Assembly (NCBI GenBank): GCA_036417435.1
Contig: CM070904.1
Span: 47,189,908-47,253,907 of the forward strand
Source of the DNA: Inia geoffrensis
Taxonomy: Eukaryota; Chordata; Mammalia; Artiodactyla; Iniidae
Direction: 5' to 3'
DNA length: 64,000 nt
The notes below the pieces were generated by a model. That model saw only the letters and a program-made list of their open reading frames with translations, was not told the DNA's origin and made no database searches. Below are positions 45,693 through 55,373 of the stretch, piece after piece; within the stretch, counting starts at the first letter, position 1; every line of letters starts with the position of its first letter. A program made the translations under genes and the position numbers.

Positions 45693-47999
45693 TCAGTTCT
45701 ATCCATCTCCTCCATCAGAACCATGTTGAAAAGTTAACCTCTGGCCACTCACTACAAATGCCTCTTGTTTTTGCATGTGTTTATGATGGGTTTTTAAGTT
45801 ATGTATGTGTGAGTATATTTCTATTTCATTTGTGTTTGTGGAGCACCCATTAAATTTAAGAACATATAATGCCTTTCAAACTTCCCATAATGTCTCACAA
45901 TTCCTAGTGACTTCTATTAAATTTAACAAGCGTTCATTGAGAACATACTATGTTCAGGGTCCCACACCAGGTGCTATTCACTACAGTGGACAAAATGAAT
46001 GTGTTTATCATTAAGAAAGCTTTTCATAAAGTTTTTATATAAAGTCTCAGCACCGAAGTGAGAATGTAATAATATGAATCTGGAGGCCATAGCACTGGGT
46101 GTCTATCCGGGAGGGACACAGACTGCAAAGACAAGCTCTAGGTTCAGCGAGTCATATTCAGTTTTCAAGGTTTACAAAATGCCTGCCTTAGCTTCAAAGG
46201 TGTTAGAAGATGACTTACCTTAAAGATGTGTGCTTTGTTTATTTGCTTTTGTTTGGGGAGGTGATCTATGATTGTAAATTTTTATTAAATCCTAGCAGCA
46301 TTCTTGACACTAAACAAACACAGTGAGTTGCTAATCACAGCACGGGTCACTTATTTTCTGTTCTGGGTCACTTCTTTTCTCTATTGAAGGAAAAGAACAT
46401 GACAGCTCTCTGTTAATAATGCCAAACTCAAAAATCCATTTTCTTTTTAAAATCTGAGTATCATGTTCCTTTAACCACACCTCCTTTTTAAACCTGGTAT
46501 TCACTTCTGTCCATATTTTTCAAGATACTACTCAGTAAATAAGACATGCTACTAGAAGGAATCGAGAGGTAAAAGGAAGCCTGAGCCACCATCCCTAGTT
46601 TCTATGAGCAGGAGGTAGATTATGCTTCAGAGTTGCTATGTACATTCTCCCTTGGCTCTCCTTCCCCACACAGAACCCGAAGAGCAAAACAATACATCTC
46701 CCCATGAATATATTATCAGCACTAACTTGACAGTCTCGCTGTTGACAATATTGGTTGTACTTCACTTCACTTTCCTCCTGTGGTCGAAAACCAGATCCAA
46801 CCCCCTGGGCCCTTCCTGGGGCTGTACAGCAGCTGAAGGGCCAACTGCCAATGGGTCTGGAACAGGCTTTCCAGCCTCGGCACCTGACTTCCTGGCTGCC
46901 TCCATTTCAGGTCTCATTGGTTGATGCGGCAGCTGTGATTCTGACAATGAGCTTGGTGTTGGGTCAAGTTTTTGTTTGGCTGACTTCTTCCCACAGATGC
47001 CATTTTCCTTGACTCACCCTTGACTACTGAGAATGCTCTTTATTACCTTTTAAAATCATGTGATATCCATAAGCAAAAATAGGGATTAACATTTTTGAAA
47101 GCATTACCCATGACTGATTTTTTTTTTCAAGGCTGAAATGCAAGATGTAAAGCTAGAGCCAGCCCAATCCTGCATTTAGCACAGTGGTATATCAAGTATC
47201 ATTTGTAACTTCAGAATAAAATGCACAGATTTTTTTTCCTGATCTTAGGAACCTGGATGCAATGTCCACCCATGGAAGCAGTTTACAAATGCAAAAGTAG
47301 GAAGCGTTTTTATGTATTAGAAACATTGTGACAATCCTCCTTTAAAAGAATAAATAATTGTGTTCTAATATAGAGAATGTGAAATAAAAATATGTATAAC
47401 TCTATTGATAAAACAGGACTTTTATTCAATAGTTATAAGACAAGTCACTTGCAAAACTTGCTTACACAAGGAAAAAAGTCTCGGTGGTGTAGCTTTCTTC
47501 ACCATTGAACATCATCCTCCCCCAAAACAGACTGCAATAATTAATGTCTGTAGTATGAAAATTCTATGTGATATAATTTATTTATGCTTTGTTTAAAAAA
47601 GGCCAAATTGAATGCCAGCACTTGAGATCTTGAAATAATGCTGCATATGTTGATACAATAATTTATTAATTTTATTGATTCTCCTACTTACATGTTGATA
47701 TTTTAAAGAACTATATTGTTTTTATTATACAAAGTTATAAGATATCTAAATATTAAAGAAATATATAAAGTGGAAAATAAAAGTCTAACCACAGACATTT
47801 TAATATAAACAGGCTGGTGAATAGTCCTTCAAACTTTTCTCTCCATATTCTAAAGTATACAGACATAATTTTTACCAAACTGTATCTAATATTTCTTAGA
47901 CTTTTTTTCATTTCATGATCTCTAAAACTATCTCATTCTTTGAATACGCACATATTAGTGGGTTATATGAGTACTCTATAAAATATACAAATATTAGTT
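45693..47999. other. Unclassified DNA
   Basis: No gene or repeat family recognised. The 100- and 85-codon frames near 46622-47012 lie in a slightly GC-richer patch (46780-46930) and show no domain. Confidence 0.35.
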
Positions 48000-48200
48000 G
48001 GTTAAGTTTATGGCTTTGCAGCCAAATGTCTTGGTTGAGTTTGAATCCTAGCTTCACTGTTAGTAATTCTCTGACTTTGACAAGTTGCTTATTTTCTCTG
48101 TAATCCACTTTCTCAACTTGTAAGTGTGATATTAACAATACCTCCGTGAAATGGTTGTCACCCAGGATGAGGATTTACTGCCTGGCACTGGTAGGCATGC
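48000..48200 (+). repeat. MIR SINE
   Basis: 'ttgagtttgaatcctagctt' CACTGTTAGTAATTCTCTGACTTTGACAAGTTGCTTATTTTCTCTGTAATC follows the MIR consensus, including its tRNA-related part. The end is decayed. Confidence 0.75.
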
Positions 48201-48390
48201 AAGCACGACAGTGCTGCTACCATGGATGTGCGGTATCTTATTAGCAACCTCATGTTGGTGGACATTTAGGGTGATTACAATTTTTACTCTCATACATCAC
48301 ACACTAGTGGACTTCTAAGTATAATGTTGTGTGTATTTCTACAGGCTGTATTTTGGAAGTACAGTTTTCTAATCAAAGGTGATACACGGC

Positions 48391-48602
48391 TTTTTTTTTT
48401 TTTTTTTTTTGCGGTACGCGGGCCTCTCACTGTTGTGGCCTCTCCCGTTGCGGAGCACAGGCTCCGGATGCGCAGACTCAGCGGCCATGGCTCATGGGCC
48501 CAGCCGCTCCGCGGCACATGGGATCTTCCCGGACTGGGGCACGAACCCGTGTCCCCTGCATCGGCAGGCGGACTCTCAACCACTGCGCCACCAGGGAAGC
48601 CC
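48391..48602 (-). mobile_element. Short GC-rich CHR-type SINE, minus strand
   Basis: A T-run followed by GCGGTACGCGGGCCTCTC and ending CCACCAGGGAAGCCC is a full reversed copy. The reverse-strand A- and B-box-like motifs are intact. No TSD was found, which is odd for such a little-diverged copy. Confidence 0.94.
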
Positions 48603-48745
48603 ACATCTTCTAAATGATAGATATTGCAGAGTAATCATCCCCCAAATTCTAACTACTCACACTGTGAATAAAAGTGAATGAGAATAATTTGGGATCGTGA
48701 GAAATATTTTATTAAGTCTCTTATCTATGCAATAAAAATGCATAG

Positions 48746-49810
48746 TTTTTTTTTTTTTTTTTTTTTTTACAAAGAAGCAGGGGATTACTGTAACACAACA
48801 TAAGTAACATTATTATCCATAAAAATCAGAAATTTTTTTCCCCCATAATTCCCATGATTCTCACAGTTCTGCAAGTCTTTGAGCTCCTCTTTGTCCAGAC
48901 AAAGAATTCATAGCATCTTTTTTTTTTTTTTTTTTTTTTGTGGTACTCAGGCCTCTCACTGTTGTGGCCCCTCCCGTTGAGGAGCACAGGCTCCGGACGC
49001 GCAGGCCCAGCGGCCATGGCTCACGGGACCCAGCTGCTGTGCGGCATGTGGGATCTTCCCAGACCGGGGCATGAACCCATGTCCCCTGCATCGGCAGGCG
49101 GACTCTCAACCACTGCGCCACCAGGGAAGCCCCATAGCATCTTGTCTTCCTATAATCAGTTATTATTAACTGCAGAACATAATAGTCCATCAGGCAGCTA
49201 CTCATAAATATCTACCAATCAGATGTGTAACAAATGCTTATCAAAATTAATAAGTCGAGAAATGGAACAGTTATGTCATATTCTACAGGTGTGGTAACAG
49301 TGTTTCTGAAACAGACTGAACATAGCCTGACCACTCTACCACATATTCAGAACTGAGATGGTTCCAGGCTACTTTTCTGTAGTTACACCAGAGCACAAAG
49401 AGGACAAAAAACATACTGATAGCAAGTGCCTCTAATGTCTGGTAATAGATGGTACATGTGTGGTGTGAGAGAGTATGCCCTCAAGCAGTGAGCACTGAAT
49501 GGCAAATATTTTACACCTTCTGGAAATACTTACACATTTCTTTCTAGTTCTTTGGCATATAGCTAATTTGAGGCTTTGTCAGGGATCATAACATCTGATG
49601 CAATGACAGTAATATCCATCTCTATCAAGACAGAGTCCAAAAATTGTTTTTGAATAATAAAGAGGTTTGACATTGCATTAATAGAAGGGTAAAGATAAAT
49701 ATTTACACAGGAGAAGTGGTCCATAGGCAAATCTGTTCTCACACACAGCTGCAAATATTGTGTTCTTCACAAAGTTGTATTTGCCTTCGGTGTTCTGTGT
49801 TGTTTACATG
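48746..49810 (-). pseudogene. Possible processed pseudogene, minus strand (unidentified)
   Basis: A pure run of 23 T bases (48746-48768) has no SINE or L1 attached and is followed by non-repetitive sequence, as a poly-A tail of a minus-strand retrocopy would be. On the minus strand, two overlapping frames near 49563-49800 read as protein-like text (...FLDSVLIEMDITVIASDVMIPDKAS..., and FVKNTIFAAVCENRF in a neighbouring frame), suggesting a frameshifted coding remnant with a long 3' UTR. I do not recognise the parent gene. No TSD was identified. A SINE at 48920-49132 interrupts it. Chance is a serious alternative. Confidence 0.3.
48920..49132 (-). mobile_element. Short GC-rich CHR-type SINE, minus strand
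   Basis: A T-run, GTGGTACTCAGGCCTCTCACTG and the end CCACCAGGGAAGCC are present. The perfect 11-bp TSD 'catagcatctt' is at 48909-48919 and 49133-49143. It is the second minus-strand copy within 800 bp. Confidence 0.95.
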
Positions 49811-51295
49811 CCCTAAAACCTCTGCACAATGGAGTATTAAGGTAAAATACATAAAAATATTTAAATATTATCATTGAGAATTTTATTTCACCCTTTCTAA
49901 AAATAGGTTAATATGTGGCATTGATATTTTTCAACCTCAAATGCAAATTGTTTCAAAAAGTGGGAATTTAGAGGCAAATAAAAAATTAATGCATTTATAT
50001 TTTAAAAAGAGTTATCCAAGAACAATATTTGCGTTATATAGTTTTATATTTAACCTGTTTTAAACATAACTTTCTAACTTATCTTCATTTTATTTTATTT
50101 TTTACCTTATCTTAATTCTAAACTACAATTTTTCTATAAGAATAGAAGCCTAATTCTTTGGAAATAGTGTTCAGTTGGCATAATTGGTATTATAGAGTTT
50201 TAAAGTATATTATAGAATATTCTGACACTAGACACTAAATTGAAATTTTAAAGAAAATGTTGGAAATAGCTGTAAGGGGGAAAAAAGTAGCCTTTTAAAT
50301 CTAATTTGTTATGCACCGCAGTAGGGTAATGGATGCAATGAAAGTTCTTTTATTGAGTTCCCATGTCCAAAAGGTATTTAGGTAGCAAAGGATGTTAAGC
50401 AGACCCCCTGCAATCTGCCTTTAACTGAAGATAGCAGGAAATAAGGTATATAGGTCTGTGTCCTCCTGGTTTTTATTTCCTCGGGAGTGCAACTCATGCA
50501 AAGGACACCTTAGACTGCTTAGCCGATCACAAAGGGTGCACTAGACCCCCTCGCCAGCTGCCTGAATAGCGTGATCTGAAGGGTGGCTGAAACCATACTG
50601 GGCGTTCAGTCCTTCAGGTGGGTCTTTTCAAATTCCAATAGTGAGAAGTTCCTAGAGAATTGGTAAGGATTTCACAAGTCCCCAGCAGGTTTGAGATCAA
50701 AAGCTTTGGTTAAATAGAAGCCTGTTGGGAAATCTTAAAACTCTTGTGTGATGTAACTTTAAAAAGTTAATACAAAGAACCCTTAGACTGCAGCCTTAAC
50801 AGCACGAACAAAGATTATATCAAAACTGATTCCATTAAGGGAAAGCGGACATACAAATTCACTTAATTTAAAGAGCAATCCAGTTATAGATTTAGACCAT
50901 ATAACTTCCATGTAATAGAACTTAGACCATACCATCGAGCCCATTTAGAAGATGTGCTCATTTCTCGTTACATATGCCAGACTTCATTCTTGGTCATTGA
51001 GATATGCTTTTTAAACAACTTATATATTCATTTGCTGCAAGGAGAAAGAGTGGTGTGCATTTAAACTCATTCCTCAAGAAGATACTTTTAAAACAAATTA
51101 AAATTAAACTTGACGGGGACCCGTCCGTCAGTTGGTTATCTCTTTTTCATGGTGTCAAACTGCTAATTGGCCATCCTCCTTAAAATAATAAACCTTCAAT
51201 TGATATTGATTAGTAGATCATTAATGAATGCATTAATTCTAATGTAATTTTTATAATTAATACCAAACCATTTTTTGGCAAGTCACACACTTTTA
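49811..51295. other. Unique AT-rich DNA with a TAAT-rich core
   Basis: No gene or repeat seen. The stretch 51150-51270 is dense in TAAT/ATTA cores, for example 'tgctaattggccatcc' and 'tgatattgattagtagatca', of the kind bound by homeodomain factors. It may be a conserved enhancer; the sequence alone cannot prove it. Confidence 0.35.
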
Positions 51296-51507
51296 TTTAT
51301 TTATTTATTTTTTGCGGTACGCGGGCCTCTCACTGCTGTGGCCTCTCCCGTTGTGGAGCACAGGCTCCGGATGCGCAGGCGCAGCGGCCATGGCTCAAGG
51401 GCCCAGCTGCTCCGCGGCATGTGGGATCCTCCCGGACCAGGGCACGAACCCGTGTCCCCTGTCACAACAGTGAGAGGCCCGCGTACCGCAAAAAAAAAAA
51501 AAAAAAA
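51296..51507. mobile_element. Fold-back SINE: reversed copy joined to a forward 3' end
   Basis: A T-rich run and a minus-strand short SINE (about 51314-51461) stop after 'aacccgtgtcccct'. A plus-strand SINE 3' end then starts at about 51463 (CACAACAGTGAGAGGCCCGC) and ends in an A-run to about 51507. The two 27-base arms pair with one mismatch. The result has a T-rich tail on the left and an A tail on the right, with no TSD found. Twin priming, a template switch or a second insertion with deletion could produce it. Confidence 0.9.
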
Positions 51508-52925
51508 AGGGAGCAGGAATAAAGAAGTTATACTAGGCCAAAAAGTGGGTTGGTTATTGAAAGGTTACTTTCCTTTAGGGGACGGCAGGGAGCTACCAGG
51601 CAGATTATGTAGCTAATCTGGAGATTAGCTAATCTGGAGATTCCTGGCTTAAGATTCCATTTCTGGGAGAGCCAAAACTGTAATTAAGTCTCAGTTTGGT
51701 GATGTGGGGCTTAGCATAAGTTATCCCAGTTAGGGCCTGTCGTCTTGTTTTTAACACCTAAGTCGCACACAGCGGGATTCATCCCAAAGAACTCTTTTTC
51801 AAGTGTGGTCACTATTGACCATGAATATCCTAAAATTCTCATGGTGATAGATGGAGAAACTGATCCTTCTACCATATTCAGTTTTCTTCTTCTCTTCCTC
51901 GCTCACGTCTTCTTTTGCTTCACGTCCTCGTCTGTTCTGCTACCTGTGTGTCATCTGATTAATGACAGGAAAATAAAGAAAGTGGCAGATTAAGTCAATC
52001 TCTGTGGGTAAAGTATAAAAATCTTTGGGGCAAGTACTCCTTGAATGAAACACCCCAATGAGTTTTCCTCCCAGCTACCTGAAGTCCCTTAAAAAAAATC
52101 TCAACAACGATCTGAACTGAGCTGACTAGCTCTACTGAAAGCAAACAGGCGATACGTTTTTGAGAGTTCTGCATCCTTACAGGGTCTCCGCTGAAACGGC
52201 TGAGCCAGAAGCCCACCCTTCCCAGGTGTGCTGTCAGATTCTCGTCTGCTTTAAGCTGTTTAACGAGCTCCTATTCGTGTCTGTCCTGATGGAATGTTCA
52301 CTGAGGTAGGCGCTCTCCCGAACAATTAGCCCTTTGTGGTAAATAAAAAACTTCAAATCAGTAATGAAAGGAGGGCATGGTTACTAAATCTCTGATTCCC
52401 AAATATGCTTGTGTGAGTGTATTTACATATATATTCTATATGGATTACATATGTGTTCAAACAAATATAGTTAATCTCTGAGGTGTTATTAGAATATAAA
52501 CATTCTGCTCAAACTCAGACTCCGTGCTCAGGGGGAACTATGTGAACTAGCTTATCTTTAGATACGCTGGGTCCTTCCGAAGACACCCTAAGACCTTGCC
52601 ATGCTTGAAGTTATTGCTTACTTGTGGAGTGCTTTAAATTTTTAGAACCATTCCAACGTGCCACTGCATATTCTTGTATTGGAACTCTAGTCTTGAATTC
52701 CAAAAAATTCAAAACCCACTACTCTAGCCAATGAATAACTTGAACATAAAGGTATTCTTTGAACACTTGGCACACCATCATCAAGATTCTGGAAACTGAA
52801 GAGATTACTTTAAAAGTGTCTGTTACAGAATCAGGCTCAAGACTTTTATAGTTTTGTAGTAGAAGAAATACCTGCAGAGATGATGCACAAATTCATGAAT
52901 TGTTCCATAATTTGAAATTGATCAC
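51508..52925. other. Unclassified DNA
   Basis: No gene or named repeat found. A short tandem duplication of 'agctaatctggagatt' occurs near 51610-51642. The 82-codon frame 51745-51993 has no domain I can see. Confidence 0.4.
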
Positions 52926-53112
52926 TCCCTCCTCCACCCCACCTTATCTTACATCTGCTCTAACGGAGCATTTACACACTTTATTTCATGTGAAATTTCA
53001 CATGTCTTTTTCATTAGAGTCAGAGACTCTTGTTCATTGCTGTTAATTCGGTGACTATCACAGGACACATGACAGGCGCTTAATAAATGTTAGCTGAGCA
53101 AATGAATGAAAA
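52926..53112 (+). repeat. L2-like LINE 3' end
   Basis: 'tcattagagtcagagactct' TGTTCATTGC and the tail 'gacaggcgcttaataaatgt' TAGCTGAGCAAATGAATGAA match the L2 3' UTR and terminus. Confidence 0.7.
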
Positions 53113-53292
53113 CTAGATGAGCACCTGGAGGACAAGAAGAGAGAGATGATTATGGGTTGCTTTTTTTTTTCAGTGGCCAAAAGAGAAAAAGCAAAAATTA
53201 ATGTCTAGAATTTTTTCAAAGTGAAAATAGCTATCTTTTCTGACTGATAACTAATACACGCTCACTGGAAAATATTCAAATATCTCACTATA

Positions 53293-53520
53293 GGGCTTCC
53301 CTGGTGGCACAGCGGTTGAGAGTCCGCCTGCCGATGCAGGGGACGCGGGTTCGTGCCCTGGTCTGGGAAGATCCCACGTGCCATGGAGCGGCTGGGCCCG
53401 TGAGCCATGGCCGCTGGGCCTGCGCGTCCGGAGCCTGTGCTCTTCAGCGGGAGAGGCCACAACAGTGAGAGGCCCGCGTACCGCCAAAACAAAAACAACA
53501 AAAACAAAAGAACAAAAAAA
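53293..53520 (+). mobile_element. Short GC-rich CHR-type SINE
   Basis: GGGCTTCCCTGGTGGCACAGCGG head, B-box-like 'gggttcgtgccctggtct', GCCATGGCCGCTGGGCC and GAGAGGCCCGCGTACCGC end with an A/C-rich tail. No confident TSD. The long open frames on the minus strand (53251-53564) are SINE shadows. Confidence 0.94.
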
Positions 53521-53584
53521 AACACAACTAAACAGTATATTTCTGATGCCTTTCCATGACACAAATGTTCCCCTTTAACTGGCT

Positions 53585-53855
53585 ATGGTAGCCTCTATTT
53601 TGTATATTTCATCGTGTGTTTCATTCTATTGACAGATATTTAGGTTGCAGTCAATCTTTATTCTCATAAACAGTGCTTCAATAAACATCTTTTAACATCT
53701 TTGCAAGTTCAGATTTATTTTCTTGGCATAAATTCCTAGATGTGAAATGGACTTAAAATGTTAAAGCATGTTGTTAAATTATTTTAGAAAAAAAGGTCAT
53801 GCCAATTTATACTCCCACCAACTGTGTATAAGCCATTTTCTCTATCACCTTGCCT
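53585..53855 (-). repeat. Old L1 ORF2 end, minus strand
   Basis: 'gacagatatttaggttgcag', 'aacagtgcttcaataaacat', 'cataaattcctagatgtgaa' and 'atactcccaccaactgtgta' are the reverse complement of the conserved ORF2 C-terminal region of older L1s. Confidence 0.7.
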
Positions 53856-54833
53856 GGATATAATTCATTTAGAAATCCTTGTTAACCTAATAAGGAAAGA
53901 AGCCCTATTGGTGGTGGTTGTTTTTCCATTGTTGTTTTAAATCCTAGACTACTTAGGGACCTTTTAAATAAATCAATTCTTGATAAATCACACATGTCCC
54001 ACGCATGAAACATGTTCAGTACCAAATTAACTCCCCTCTTCTACTCAGCTGGGCTGTCTTCTCTTCGTACCAGCACTAGGTATGAATCAAAGAAACAAGA
54101 AGATCTTAATATTAGGTTGAACATACCTAGGAGAGATCTAATATGTATGTATAAATCGATGAAATCTCAAAATAAAATGTGTTTGGTTATTGACTAAATA
54201 GTTTAATCATGGTTCCCCTCTATTAATGTGGATAAGTGAGTAAATGATAACATAATTCACAAATTATATAACGCTGTTGTAGGAACAAGTCTTCGGATCA
54301 TGTCAGCTACTGGTAATAAGACCACACACCTCTAAGTTTTCTGAAGTCTCTAATGGGACTGTTAGCAATTCTACCACGAAGTCTAGAACTCAAGAAGCTG
54401 CTGACATGATGTAGTGGCGTGAAAAGATCTGTGAAACCAGAGAGATGTGTCTAAGAATACAGCACTCACGACATGAATAAAAACCATTTTATATTTCTCT
54501 AGTCCCAGTAAGTGTATGTGCCAAACCTTGCCTTGGAAAAAGAAATAGCACCTGTATACTTCAAAGCTCACAATCCTATCCCAAAGAGTAAACACTGGTC
54601 AATATTTCTTGCCCATGAATAATGGTAAGGTATCTGCAGGAAGGTCTGAGGGACTTCACGTGTTTCTTTGCAGACTGGGTCAGCTCTTCCGCATAGCTTG
54701 CCAATGAGTATGAAGTCTATGTTTTGAAGGCATCAGTGTGAAGAATTGTAGCCCCACGGCACTGTTTTACTACTCACCACAAAACTTAGCTGCAGTGAGC
54801 TACCGAGTATGTTCACTAAGACACGGTAGTTTG
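53856..54833. other. Unclassified DNA
   Basis: No gene or named repeat seen. Confidence 0.35.
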
Positions 54834-55373
54834 TGTTGTCTATTGCTATACAACAAACAAACCCAAAATTTAGTGACTTAAAACCACACACATTTACTAT
54901 CTCACAGTTTCTGTGGGTTTAGAACCTAGGCACAGCCTAGCAGGGTCCCCTTCTTCAGGGCCTCTCAGGAGGCTATTAACTAGAAGTCAGCTGGTACCAC
55001 AGTCACATTAGCTGAGGCAGGATCTGCTTCCAAGCTCACATGAGTAGCTGTGATTCAGTTCTTCCTAGTCTATCGGAATGAGAGTCTCAGTTTCCCGCTG
55101 GCCATTGGCCAGAGGCTGCTCTCGTTTCCTGGACACATGGGGCTCTCCAACATGGAAACTTGGTTCCTCAAAGCCAGCCAGAGAAAGACCCTGCTAACAA
55201 GACAGAAGTCATGGTCTTTTATAACCTAATCATGAAAGAGACATCCAATAACTTTGTCCACATTCTATTCATTAAAAGCAAGTCACGAGGTTCAAGGAGA
55301 GGTGATGGCACAAGTTAGTGAATACTAGGAGTCGGGGATCATGGGGGGCCACCTTAGGAGGCTGCCTACCACA
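54834..55373 (-). repeat. MLT1-type LTR, nearly complete, minus strand
   Basis: It starts 'tgttgtctattgctatacaa', has 'ttactatctcacagtttctg' TGGGTTTAG, 'ccaagctcacatgagtagct', 'gacagaagtcatggtctttt' ATAACCTAATC, and ends 'ggaggctgcctaccaca'. The reversed TG...CA ends are intact. It is the best-preserved member of this family in the window and supports the assignments at 389, 33430 and 61390. Confidence 0.85.

Noticed and set aside
48725..48745. Palindrome 'ctatgca...tgcatag' next to the T-run as a terminator hairpin
   Set aside because: Stem-plus-T-run terminators are bacterial. In this mammalian context the arms are only 7 bp and the T-run is better explained as a reverse poly-A tail.
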